Assembly (NCBI GenBank): GCA_028285645.1
Contig: JANQOV010000124.1
Location: 1-54,130, forward strand
Direction: 5' to 3'
Length of the DNA: 54,130 bases
Source of the DNA: Hyphococcus sp.
GTDB taxonomy: Bacteria > Pseudomonadota > Alphaproteobacteria > Caulobacterales > Parvularculaceae
The number at the start of each line of letters is the position of its first letter. Positions within the stretch are counted from its first letter, which is position 1. A program made the translations under genes and the position numbers. The notes under the pieces are model-generated. The model was not told the DNA's origin, did not search any database, and worked only from the letters and a program-made list of their open reading frames with translations. This document shows, in pieces, positions 1 through 7,680 of the stretch.

Positions 1-642
1 GCCCAGCCTTTCGTCCCCCGATGGGGTCTTGAAATCATCCCGCTCAATAATGTTGGCATGCACGAGAACATCAAACTGTTCCGCTAACCTAACAGCAAGG
101 CTGATATCCCCGCCAATGAACCTGTTGTCGCTGCCCCGAAACGCCGCTCGGCCGCCTATATTCTGTTCGTCAGTCAACAAATCAGCGCCGTCGATTGTCT
201 TGAGGACGATTGATCCGCCAAGGCCGCCAAAAAGAACGTCGGTGTTTCCAAGCCGCACGTCGACGGTGGATAGAACGGTTGAATCAACCAGGACGCTGCC
301 CACATGATGATAAAGATAATTGGTCTGCGGCGAACCATCGAGAAGAAGCGCAAGGTCGCGATTGTCGAGGCCGCGTAAATTAATCCGTGTGACGGTGGAG
401 TCCTGGCCAGCCACTTCCACGCCGGGCAGATCGCCTATGAGGTCGCTCAGGTGATCCGGTTGGCGCAGAAGCGTGTCTTCTCTGTCGGTAGAGAGAGCAT
501 CCGTGCGAACGATGGCGCCGCGCACGACAATCGTATCTTTTACATCTGTATTGCTTTCTTCAGCGCCGGCGACGTCTAACGAGACAGCGAACACACATGC
601 GCATGCAACGGCAGTCAAGCGATGAACACGCAAACTGAACAT
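1..642 (-). CDS. TonB-dependent receptor, N-terminal part (cut by window edge)
   Basis: The frame reads from an ATG at 642 down to base 1 without a stop, giving the first 214 residues of an outer-membrane TonB-dependent receptor. It begins with a signal peptide (MFSLRVHRLTAVACACVFAV, cleavage near ..VAGA-EES). A TonB-box-like stretch DTIVVRG follows near residues 37-43, then a plug domain with the usual LRGLDNRDLALLLDG and LFGGLGGSIVLKT patterns. Such receptors move iron chelates or scarce organic ligands across the outer membrane using TonB energy. The ligand cannot be told from the plug. It is transcribed away from the LysR gene at 919, which may control it. The beta-barrel lies outside the window. 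Confidence 0.85.
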   Translation of the reverse strand, partial: MFSLRVHRLTAVACACVFAVSLDVAGAEESNTDVKDTIVVRGAIVRTDALSTDREDTLLRQPDHLSDLIGDLPGVEVAGQDSTVTRINLRGLDNRDLALLLDGSPQTNYLYHHVGSVLVDSTVLSTVDVRLGNTDVLFGGLGGSIVLKTIDGADLLTDEQNIGGRAAFRGSDNRFIGGDISLAVRLAEQFDVLVHANIIERDDFKTPSGDERLG

Positions 643-918
643 GATCTCGACTCTCTGATATCGCTAGGTTGGTGATGAGAAAGGATGCGGCATCCTGCAG
701 CGGTCAAATTGGAAGTTCATCGCCTATCCAAGCTTTAAACGTGGGATGCTTTACCGAACGTAAGGCATAATAGCCTTGTTAATCGGCAGGATAATTGCCA
801 TTATCGGCGTATTATTATTGTCAAATGAGCAATTATCATGAGCTTGCATTTTTGATCTCACAAGTATCATGAGCTTGCCTCTTGATCTCACAAGAGGCGG
901 GGATGGGAGGTCAAAACC
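643..918. promoter_or_regulatory. Divergent promoter region between TonB receptor and LysR gene
   Basis: This 276-base intergenic stretch separates the divergent receptor (-) and LysR gene (+), the classic layout for a LysR regulator and its target. It is visibly AT-richer than the flanking genes around 770-860. It contains the two tandem 30-bp units described separately at 834-894. A purine-rich GGGAGG (904-909) sits before the GTG start of the LysR gene. No gene was seen inside it. Confidence 0.5.
834..894. repeat. Two tandem ~30-bp direct repeats upstream of LysR gene
   Basis: Unit 1 is 834-864 and unit 2 is 865-894. Both begin TATCATGAGCTTGC and both end TTGATCTCACAAG, with only 2-4 different bases between these blocks. 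The units abut with no spacer, three helical turns long each. They end 25 bases before the LysR GTG start. A regulator operator array or a recent slipped duplication would both fit. Confidence 0.8.
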
Positions 919-1809
919 GTGCTCGATCTTTCTCAACTTCGCGCCTTTGTTACTGTTGCTGAGGAACTGAGCTTCGCGAGAGCCGCTGAGCGGTTGAATA
1001 TCAGTCAAGCGCCGCTTTCCCGTTCGATCGCTAAACTAGAACATGAAATTGGCCGCAGTTTGTTTGAAAGAACGACCCGAAGAGTCGCCTTAACAGCAGC
1101 AGGTGCGCGATTGCTCAGAGAAGCGGCCCCATTAATTAAGAATGCAGAGCTAGTTGGGCGAACCGTGCGCCACGAAGTTGCCGACCGTCATTCGACTTTC
1201 GAGATTGGAACCACCTCGCTTGCCTTGTTCACCGTATTGCCCCCACTCCTAGAAACTATGCAGGAGCGTTGGCCGGCTCTGACGCCAGAAGTAAGTGCAA
1301 TGCCGACAGACAAGCTCGTTTCAACGCTTGCTGAGGGCAGCATCGATGCGGCGTTTATACTTCTTCCTTCATACCATGAGGTGCTTGAGATTCATCCTAT
1401 TCGTGTAGAGCAAACACGGCTCGCCGTCGGCCCCGCCCACCCTTTCGCTAAGGAGAAAAATGTACCGCTCGCCGCTTTTGCGAATGACACTTTTCTTCTC
1501 CATGAGCGAGAGCAAGCGCCGGCGATGCACGATGAAGTCATTCGTTTATGCGAAGCCGCCGGTTTCAGGCCGAAGGTGCGGCAGCTTAAGCCCGGCGAAA
1601 ACTGCATTGGGCTCATTCATGCTGGCCTTGCCGTTCACTTTGTTTGGGAATGTCCGACCTGTTTGTTTGCCGACAAACTCGCATTCGTTGATCTGGAGGA
1701 AGACTCGCCGGAGCTGACCCTTGCCGCAGCTTGGCGAAAGGATGACGCCAGCGAACTTCTCGAGCCCTTCAAAAACATTCCGCGGCTCGCTGAAGAAGCA
1801 ATGCTGTAA
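919..1809 (+). CDS. LysR-family transcriptional regulator
   Basis: This 296-residue protein has the LysR plan: an N-terminal winged helix-turn-helix at about residues 1-60 (LRAFVTVAEELSFARAAERL followed by ISQAPLSRSIAKLEHEIG), a linker helix, and a periplasmic-binding-protein-like effector domain from about 90 to 290. The start is a GTG at 919 preceded by GGGAGG. It is divergent from the truncated TonB receptor at 1-642 and probably regulates that gene and itself in response to a small ligand. The effector is unknown. The tandem repeats directly upstream are candidate binding sites. Confidence 0.9.
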   Translation: MLDLSQLRAFVTVAEELSFARAAERLNISQAPLSRSIAKLEHEIGRSLFERTTRRVALTAAGARLLREAAPLIKNAELVGRTVRHEVADRHSTFEIGTTSLALFTVLPPLLETMQERWPALTPEVSAMPTDKLVSTLAEGSIDAAFILLPSYHEVLEIHPIRVEQTRLAVGPAHPFAKEKNVPLAAFANDTFLLHEREQAPAMHDEVIRLCEAAGFRPKVRQLKPGENCIGLIHAGLAVHFVWECPTCLFADKLAFVDLEEDSPELTLAAAWRKDDASELLEPFKNIPRLAEEAML

Positions 1810-1922
1810 ACTCAGCTTTGCAAAGATGACGTTGAGGGAAAACGCTCGAAGCTAGGCGCCATTCCCGGGTTTGTTGATCCAACATCTGGGCGCGCCTTTA
1901 GCGACTTCGCCCGTCAATGAAG

Positions 1923-2582
1923 TCATGACAGCGCCAATCCACAACCCCGTTTCAGGAAGATGACATTATCGACGACGACCGCTTCTTCACCCTCAGGGCC
2001 TGTCGCAGTTCTCGGAACAGCAGCGATAAACTCAGACGACCATGACATTTCATCGAGCTCCAAAGAGTCGAAGGTCTCCTTCGCACTTGGATATGTCACA
2101 TCAGGATCGGCCCAAGACCATGGCGCACGCGATCCATGTTCGACAATCAGAAGATGTCCGCCCCACGCCACCGCGTCCGCAGCTTTCCGCAAGACCTCAG
2201 CTCGCGGCCAATCCACTGGAGAATGCAGAAAACTTGCTGTGACGAGATCAAATGATCCGTTCGGAAAGGATTGCGCAAGATCGTATTGCTCAAACGCAAC
2301 CTGGCTTTCAACACCCTGTCTTCGAGCATTGTCTTTTGCATATGCAAGCGCCGTGGACGATATGTCGACTGCAACCACACGCCAGCCCCTAGAGGCAAGC
2401 CATACCGCATCATCCCCTTTGGCGCACCCAAGCTCTAAAGCCGCGCCAGGCGCTAAAGACTCAGCAAACCGCTCAAGTGCGAAGCCCGGCTTGCCGCTCG
2501 AACTTGGCGAAGTCCTTCGATAAATACCTTCCCAGACCTCTTCTGCGCTCTGGTCCGGATTGATGATGGGTTTGTTGGTCAC
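1923..2582 (-). CDS. Class I SAM-dependent methyltransferase
   Basis: This 219-residue protein has the Rossmann methyltransferase signature: motif I ALELGCAKGDDAVWLASRGW at about 50-69, then an acidic motif II (VVAVDIS) and a motif III/IV stretch around FDLVTASFLHSP. It resembles the methyltransferases found next to, or fused with, thioredoxin-reductase-like flavoproteins. The GTG start at 2582 lies 7 bases after the stop of the flavoprotein gene, so the two form one operon. The substrate is unknown; a small reactive or metalloid-type molecule is plausible given the redox partner, but this is inference. Confidence 0.85.
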   Translation of the reverse strand: MTNKPIINPDQSAEEVWEGIYRRTSPSSSGKPGFALERFAESLAPGAALELGCAKGDDAVWLASRGWRVVAVDISSTALAYAKDNARRQGVESQVAFEQYDLAQSFPNGSFDLVTASFLHSPVDWPRAEVLRKAADAVAWGGHLLIVEHGSRAPWSWADPDVTYPSAKETFDSLELDEMSWSSEFIAAVPRTATGPEGEEAVVVDNVIFLKRGCGLALS

Positions 2583-2588
2583 GCTTGT

Positions 2589-3590
2589 TTACCCAAAGAT
2601 CAGAGATTGATGCGCTGCGACGCCGGCGGTCAGCCCTGCGGCCGACGCCAGAGTTGCATTCGGCATTGGCGCGGCGACATCGCCGGCCGCGAAGACATTT
2701 GGAACCGACGTCATTTTCCGATCATCGACCGCGAGATAAGGCCCGAGCGGACCTTCCTCCTGCGCGCATCCCATTCGGGTTGCGAGATCGCTGACAAAAC
2801 TGGCGCGAGACGCCAAAAACATGGCGCCAAGCGGCTCCGTGCGGCCATCAGACAAGCGGACAGCTTCGAGTTCCGGCGCAGGGCCCAGCAATTCGACCAC
2901 AGGGCTTGGTTCGATTTTGACCCCGCGCGCGGTCAGAAGCGCAGACTGCTCCGCATCAAGTTCGGTCTGTCCCTGAAGGAACAATGTGACCGGGCCCCAG
3001 TCCGCCACCAGCGCGGCTTGGTGCACAGATAATGGTCCCGCGCCGAGGACGCCGAGCCGTCGGCCTGCAACTTCATATCCATGGCAGTACGGACAATGCA
3101 GCGCGGTCACGCCCCAACGCTCAACAAGACCTGCAACATCGGGAAGCTCGTCTTTCATCCCCGTCGCAATCACGATCCGCACAGCAGAATGAACCGCTCC
3201 ATCTGCAAGTTCCAATTGGAATCCGTTCTCTGACGGTTCGGCGGAAATCACCTCGCCATTCAGTATCTGGGCTGTCGGATAAGCTAAGAGCTGGCGATGC
3301 GCAGTCTCGACAATCTCTCGCGGCGATTTTCCATCAAAACCAAAAAAACCGTGAGAGGTTTTTGCGAACCGGTTACGCGGTTTGCCTGCATCAATCACAA
3401 GGACGCGCCGCCGAGCCCGCGCTAATTGCATGGCGGCCGATTGGCCCGCAAAACTGCCGCCAATCACAACAACGTCAAAGTCTCGGCGCTTTGTCCCTTG
3501 TTCATCGGCTTTCGCCATGGCTCTCTCCATTAATGAACCCATCGCGATTCCCGCCCCGACGCTCAGGACCGATCGTCTGGTAAACATCAT
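2589..3590 (-). CDS. NAD(P)/FAD-dependent oxidoreductase with CPYC motif and Tat-like signal
   Basis: This 333-residue protein is a thioredoxin-reductase-like flavoenzyme. It has an FAD-binding Rossmann motif (VVIGGSFAGQSAAMQLARAR, from residue 42), a redox-active CPYC at 166-169 in a HCPYCHGYE context, an NADPH-binding GAGPLS region near 180, and a C-terminal FAD motif ending in AAGDVA. The N-terminus TRRSVLSVGAGIAMGSL carries twin arginines at 5-6 and a hydrophobic stretch, which looks like a Tat signal and is unusual for this family. The start at 3590 follows GGAGAG. It heads the two-gene operon with the methyltransferase and is divergent from an Rrf2 regulator. Confidence 0.88.
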   Translation of the reverse strand: MMFTRRSVLSVGAGIAMGSLMERAMAKADEQGTKRRDFDVVVIGGSFAGQSAAMQLARARRRVLVIDAGKPRNRFAKTSHGFFGFDGKSPREIVETAHRQLLAYPTAQILNGEVISAEPSENGFQLELADGAVHSAVRIVIATGMKDELPDVAGLVERWGVTALHCPYCHGYEVAGRRLGVLGAGPLSVHQAALVADWGPVTLFLQGQTELDAEQSALLTARGVKIEPSPVVELLGPAPELEAVRLSDGRTEPLGAMFLASRASFVSDLATRMGCAQEEGPLGPYLAVDDRKMTSVPNVFAAGDVAAPMPNATLASAAGLTAGVAAHQSLIFG

Positions 3591-3603
3591 CTCTCCGATC
3601 TAT

Positions 3604-3666
3604 ATGTAACTCTTGTAGTTACATTATGGGGCAAGGCGCTTACAATTGCAACTTATGAAGTTACAT
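3604..3666. promoter_or_regulatory. Pair of 8-5-8 palindromes, putative Rrf2 operators
   Basis: Site 1 (3604-3624) is ATGTAACT-CTTGT-AGTTACAT, a perfect inverted repeat. Site 2 (3646-3666) is TTGCAACT-TATGA-AGTTACAT, with the same right arm and two mismatches in the left arm. The centres are 42 bp apart, four helical turns, so dimers would sit on the same DNA face. Both lie in the divergent promoter between the flavoprotein (start 3590) and the Rrf2 gene (start 3755), where an autoregulating Rrf2 repressor would be expected to bind. Confidence 0.7.
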
Positions 3667-3754
3667 TTTTAACGAGGCACATGTTTCAATGGGCTTTCGA
3701 CTCGCAAGAACCAGTGGCGATCAAGTCGGCCAATATTAATAGAGAGGAGCCTTC

Positions 3755-4207
3755 ATGAGTCGCGACAACCGCATGTCGCGCATGCTTCACGTACTGATCC
3801 ATATGGATCGACACATGACACGCGCGACATCAGAACAAATCTCAAAAATACTTGATACCAACCCGGTGTTCGTTCGACGAATGATGGCCGGGCTTCGAGA
3901 CCAAAACATCGTGACGTCGACCAAAGGCGCAAAAGGAGGATGGGCGTTGGCGTGCAAGCTTGATGAGATCAGCCTATTCAACGTGTACAAAGCCATTGGT
4001 GAACCAACGCTATTTAGCATTGGACCGAAAGTGGACCACCCAGACTGTCTAGTCGAACAAGCCGTCGATGAGCGGATTGATCAAACGCTCAGTGAGGCTG
4101 AAGCGCTTTTGATGAAGCGTTTCAAGTCTATCACGGTTGAGGATATAGCGCAGGATTTTGAGAAACGGCTATCAAAGCACCCCGACAAAATTTGGCGGCC
4201 TTCATAG
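3755..4207 (+). CDS. Rrf2-family transcriptional regulator
   Basis: This 150-residue protein matches the Rrf2/YwnA type: an N-terminal winged helix-turn-helix (MLHVLIHMDRH.., then TSEQISKILDTNPVFVRRMM and a GGWALA wing near 66-71) and a C-terminal dimerisation helix. It lacks the three clustered cysteines that bind Fe-S in IscR or NsrR; only one Cys is seen in the ligand region (DCLVEQA) plus one in the wing. Regulation by a single thiol or another signal is therefore more likely than an Fe-S cluster. It starts after GAGAGGAG and is divergent from the flavoprotein-methyltransferase operon, its likely target. Confidence 0.85.
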   Translation: MSRDNRMSRMLHVLIHMDRHMTRATSEQISKILDTNPVFVRRMMAGLRDQNIVTSTKGAKGGWALACKLDEISLFNVYKAIGEPTLFSIGPKVDHPDCLVEQAVDERIDQTLSEAEALLMKRFKSITVEDIAQDFEKRLSKHPDKIWRPS

Positions 4208-4221
4208 TAAAAGATACGTCG

Positions 4222-4530
4222 CTATCGCGACAGGTTACGCGTTGGAAATGGGATTCGCCAAAGTGCGGGACATGCGTTCGAATGATAGTTATGCGCCACC
4301 CGCCCTGTTCGAGCAGCCAATGGATGCGTCGATAGCCATAGCGACGGAACTTGGAGACCAGGTGAAAGATCTGTTCTCGACAGCACGTCATCATCAACTC
4401 GGTCTTCTTGTTTCTTGCATTGCGTTGAGCGATGTTGTCCCGGAACTTTGCAGGCGCGGCTTTCCGAGACCTTCATATCTTTGACAATATGCTCGACGCC
4501 GCGGCGGCGACGTGATTCTCTCCCTCAAGC
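4222..4530 (-). pseudogene. Remnant of an IS3-family transposase (orfB N-terminal part)
   Basis: Read on the minus strand, one frame gives ESRRRRGVEHIVKDMKVSES followed by RACKVPGQHRSTQ, the beginning of IS3-type OrfB. Around 4400 the similarity moves to another frame with FRRYGYRRIHWLLEQGGWRI, the next OrfB block. The piece is thus frameshifted, lacks the DDE catalytic core and loses recognisable similarity below about 4290. No terminal inverted repeats or target-site duplication were found. It fills most of the gap between the Rrf2 gene and dgcA and is a dead insertion fragment. Confidence 0.75.
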
Positions 4531-4568
4531 CGGACCAATTTTCTTATCCGGGTCACTGAAAGTGACGC

Positions 4569-5558
4569 TTAACCCCAAAGCTCGGATGACGGCGGCATCA
4601 TTAGAGAGTTGTCAAACTCGAATCCATTCTTCACGTCATGTTTCAAAAGAAGCGGCCCGTCGAGGTCAATGATATCGGCGCCCTGCCCGAGAACGAACGC
4701 CGGCGCCATCGCTAGAGAACTGCCAACCATACAGCCGACCATTATCTTCAATCCCGCCGCACGCGCCTCTTCCTTCAAAGACAACGCTTCTGTTAAGCCG
4801 CCTGTTTTATCGAGCTTGATGTTGATCATGTCGTAATGACCAATCACCGATTCCAATGACTTGCGATCATGGCAGGATTCATCCGCACAAAGCATAAAAG
4901 GATATCCGTCTGCTTTGAGTCCAGTGTCATCTCCGACCGGCAGCGGTTGCTCGACCATCATGACATTCGCCTCAACAAGTTTGCCGACGAGTTTCTCAAA
5001 ATCCTGAAGCGACCATCCTTCGTTGGCGTCGACGATGAGACGCGCATTGGGCGCAGCGGCCGCAACCGCCTCTAGTCGACGGATGTCATCTGGCGAGCCA
5101 AGCTTTATTTTCAGCAAAGGACGGCGAGCGTTTTCAAATGCGACCTTGCGCATTTCCTCAACGTCGCTGTAAGGCACAGTGTAGGCGGTCGTTAATGGGT
5201 TCCTCGTAAGCATAAGGCGATCAAAAACTGTCACGCCATCGCGTTTGACTTCCAAGTCCCAAAGAGCGCAGTCAATCGCGTTTCTTGCAGCGCCGGCCGA
5301 TACCTCTTGAGTTAAGTCGCTGCGTGAGGTGTTGCTCTCAATAAGCGGCGTCGCAGCATCGATTTGTTCGATCACGCTAGCAATGGTCTCGCCATAACGC
5401 TCATACGGAACGCATTCTCCGCGACCGCAATATGCACCCTGCTCGATCGTTACAATTACGACGTCTGCCGATGTTTTCGTTCCTCGCGAAATACCGAAGG
5501 CCTTCTTTAGCGGATATCGATAGGACGCCGCATGAAGTCTGCGCTTAGAGTATGCCAT
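4569..5558 (-). CDS. dgcA: N-acetyl-D-Glu racemase DgcA / dipeptide-epimerase-like enolase superfamily enzyme
   Basis: An enolase-superfamily enzyme of 329 residues from the chosen ATG at 5558 (an upstream in-frame start at 5594 lies deeper in dgcN). The catalytic layout of the muconate-lactonising subgroup is complete: K150-x-K152 (LKIKLG), metal ligands D177 (VDANEGW), E203 (VEQPLP) and D226 (CADES), and the opposite-face lysine K248 (NIKLDKTGG). The family includes L-Ala-D/L-Glu epimerase. Because it directly follows and overlaps dgcN, the best reading is DgcA, which racemises N-acetyl-D-glutamate in D-glutamate use. It is cytoplasmic and overlaps dgcN by 14 bases, suggesting translational coupling. 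Confidence 0.85.
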   Translation of the reverse strand: MAYSKRRLHAASYRYPLKKAFGISRGTKTSADVVIVTIEQGAYCGRGECVPYERYGETIASVIEQIDAATPLIESNTSRSDLTQEVSAGAARNAIDCALWDLEVKRDGVTVFDRLMLTRNPLTTAYTVPYSDVEEMRKVAFENARRPLLKIKLGSPDDIRRLEAVAAAAPNARLIVDANEGWSLQDFEKLVGKLVEANVMMVEQPLPVGDDTGLKADGYPFMLCADESCHDRKSLESVIGHYDMINIKLDKTGGLTEALSLKEEARAAGLKIMVGCMVGSSLAMAPAFVLGQGADIIDLDGPLLLKHDVKNGFEFDNSLMMPPSSELWG

Positions 5559-6561
5559 CAACAATCTTGCCGATTCCAAAGCGATAAGGATCACATGCCG
5601 GCAACGAGAAGGCCTGCTCTAACTCATCCAGATACTCTTTTGCCGCCCCTTCATTAAGATTGGAGGTGTTGATCGACAACCCGACAAATTTCGAATTTCT
5701 GTTTGTAAGTTTGGCTTGTCGCAGATTGAGGTCCATGCATTCTTTTAAATCCGGTATCGGATAATCCGCCAATCCCCGGATATGAGATCGAGTCGGTTCA
5801 TGACAAAGCACAAGCGCGTCGGCCTGGGCGCCGTGCAGGAGTCCGAGGGACACGCCCGCGAATGACGGATGATAAAGCGAACCCTGACCTTCAATAACAT
5901 CCCAATGATCTTCATCGTTTGCAGGCGCGAGCTCTTCTACGACGCCGGAAATAAAATCAGCGGGCACGGCGTCGACGCTCATGCCGCCGCCGGCGATTAA
6001 CACGCCAGTTTGCCCGGTTGCGCGAAAATCGGCTGCAACGCCTCGTGCATGGAGCTCTTTTTCGATTGCTAACGCGGTGTACATCTTGCCGCATGAGCAA
6101 TCAGTTCCGACTGGCAGCAACCGCTTCCCAGGGCGCGTGGCGCCGTCGCCAATTGATAGTTTTCCATAAGGGTGACGGACATCAAAAATTTTGCGTCCTT
6201 CTTCCTGAGCCGTCTGCGCCAATGACTCAATATCGCCGAGTTTGTTATGGAGGCCGGCGGCGAGGTTTAAACCAGCGCGCAAGGCTGAATCCAACACGTC
6301 GATCCACGCCTCGCTTACAACGCCCCCGCGATTGGCCACCCCAACAACGAGCGTTCGCACGCCAGCACCAAATGCTTTTTCAGCACCCATGTCATTCAAC
6401 CCGAGATCCGTACGGCATCCTGCAAGCTTCAGTTGACCGGCACAATCATCCGTACGCCAGTCGAGAATACCCCGCGCCGTTTTTGCCGCAAGGTCATCCT
6501 CGGCGTCGCCAAGGAAAAGCAGGTACGGTTTTGGAATGTTCAGCATTCGATCTCTGTTCAA
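5545..6561 (-). CDS. dgcN: DUF1611-family N-acetyltransferase DgcN
   Basis: This 338-residue protein matches the DUF1611/DgcN family, with the characteristic N-terminal PYLLFLGDAEDDLAAKTARG and DWR, a P-loop-like GTDCSCGK at 152-159, and conserved blocks ATGQTGVLIAGGGMSVDAVP and EGQGSLYHPSFAGVSLGLLH. In the D-glutamate operon described in marine bacteria, DgcN acetylates D-glutamate and DgcA racemises the product. Translation may start at the second methionine (MLNIPKPYL, position 6546). The dgcR-type regulator reported with this pair is not adjacent here; the upstream 309 bases hold no gene. Confidence 0.85.
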   Translation of the reverse strand: MNRDRMLNIPKPYLLFLGDAEDDLAAKTARGILDWRTDDCAGQLKLAGCRTDLGLNDMGAEKAFGAGVRTLVVGVANRGGVVSEAWIDVLDSALRAGLNLAAGLHNKLGDIESLAQTAQEEGRKIFDVRHPYGKLSIGDGATRPGKRLLPVGTDCSCGKMYTALAIEKELHARGVAADFRATGQTGVLIAGGGMSVDAVPADFISGVVEELAPANDEDHWDVIEGQGSLYHPSFAGVSLGLLHGAQADALVLCHEPTRSHIRGLADYPIPDLKECMDLNLRQAKLTNRNSKFVGLSINTSNLNEGAAKEYLDELEQAFSLPACDPYRFGIGKIVDGIL

Positions 6562-6870
6562 CTCTATTTAGAACTGTCGAAGTGTATTGCGCGCATGCTG
6601 AGGATCAACGGCACTGGTAAATGCATCATCAGTGAGACGGATTGCGCGCGTTGAAAAAGAAAATGGCTTCTTCGTCTATTGCGACAGCGTTTGATTATCC
6701 CGATACTGCGACTTCACGATATTGCAATCTTGCTTCCGCTTAATCGGGCGAGGCGCTGTCAAACTCTGGGCAGTACGCGTCAATATCGCTAAACATCGTA
6801 CTACCCAGATTATTCAGCATGCTTTAGAAAGCGGCTGAAAATTGTCGTCAGGCGATTAGTTCGCCCTCCG
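6562..6870. other. Intergenic stretch with no recognised gene
   Basis: These 309 bases lie between the start of dgcN and the stop of the small secreted protein gene, both on the minus strand. The stretch must contain the dgcNA promoter and possibly a terminator for the upstream gene, but no convincing hairpin with a T-run, coding frame or repeat was seen. Confidence 0.5.
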
Positions 6871-7158
6871 CTATCCCGCGCTAGGAAAGCACGCGTCTAA
6901 CGCTTCTAACGCCTCCGCTGAAATATCCTGTTCGGTATCGGATTGCGATGCAATTTCTATCAATTCATCAACGATCTGGCCGCTGTCCCCAGCTACATCC
7001 ACCAAACAGTCGCACCCGTCAGCGCCTTCTGCATGGCCATCGCGTTCGACGGCGCCAAGACATGCGTCCATCAATTCACTTGCAAATGCGCCGGATGTGC
7101 TTGTGAGAAAAGCGCCGCAAGCGACAATGACAACCATTTTACTCTGTAAACGTAACAT
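6871..7158 (-). CDS. Small secreted cysteine-containing protein, unknown function
   Basis: A 95-residue protein that is not assigned to a family. Residues 1-27 form a signal peptide (MLRLQSKMVVIVACGAFLTS, cleavage near AFA-SEL). The mature part is acidic and has four cysteines (LMDACLG, GCDCLVD, DACFPS), which fits a small periplasmic protein with two disulfides. A cytochrome c haem motif is absent. A GGAGGTAATTG ribosome-binding site lies just before the ATG at 7158. Neighbours give no functional clue. Confidence 0.6.
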   Translation of the reverse strand: MLRLQSKMVVIVACGAFLTSTSGAFASELMDACLGAVERDGHAEGADGCDCLVDVAGDSGQIVDELIEIASQSDTEQDISAEALEALDACFPSAG

Positions 7159-7225
7159 CGCAATTACCTCCTAAGTTTTGCTGCGATCTCAAGAATGTTG
7201 TGTTCGTCTTTCACCGGATCGGCGT

Positions 7226-7490
7226 TCATTCAAAGGATTTCATGGTGCGTTTTGTGAGCGTCCAGCCGCAAACCTTGCCGGGATTAATGATGTTGTTTGG
7301 ATCCAAGGCATTCTTGATCTGGCGCATCATGTTCACTGCTTCACCAGGCTCGCTTTGCAAGCAATGAATCTTGCCGCGCTCGATTGCATGCTCGGCGCAA
7401 ACGCCGCCGCGCGACATTGTAAAGCGCTCGCCCAAAACGTTCTGCAAGCCATCAATTGCATGGGAGGGAAGAGTCACGGCTTGGTTTTCT
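7226..7490 (-). pseudogene. C-terminal remnant of an FAD-linked oxidase (GlcD / D-lactate dehydrogenase type)
   Basis: The minus frame encodes GGVCAEHAIERGK followed by MRQIKNALDPNNIINPGKV, matching the C-terminus of FAD-linked oxidases, where GG.(V/I)..EHGIG.. precedes (M)R.IK.ALDP..I.NPGKV. The catalytic-end HGIG motif has become HAIE. The frame continues upstream to 7654 but that part shows no similarity to the family, and the FAD-binding domain is missing. It is a decayed gene end stranded beside the GntR regulon. A functional short protein is unlikely. Confidence 0.7.
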
Positions 7491-7598
7491 TGCTGCTTCG
7501 TTTCTGCAACGTTGTTGCGGCCTTGCCGCCGGATGCGAAGTCGTCTCCAAAAGAACCGCAAACAGCACCCATAAAAAGGCGCCGCCCGTGGATTGACG

Positions 7599-7612
7599 TA
7601 TGTGATCACATA
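7599..7612. promoter_or_regulatory. GntR-type operator, TATGTGATCACATA, in the MDR promoter
   Basis: A perfect 14-bp palindrome. A TTGACG hexamer (7593-7598) abuts its left edge and an AT-rich CATAAA (7616-7621) lies 17 bases further, so the operator fills the spacer of a plausible promoter for the oxidoreductase at 7681. The same core is found at 10236, 12636 and 18535. Confidence 0.75.
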
Positions 7613-7680
7613 TACCATAAAAGTGAGGCACGCAAGTGCTTTAAAGGATCGCATTGGCAGGAATTGATGAAGGATTGGAA

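Noticed and set aside
4222..4530. Intact insertion sequence
   Set aside because: Only the first part of OrfB is recognisable, in two different frames, and neither terminal repeats nor a target duplication were found.
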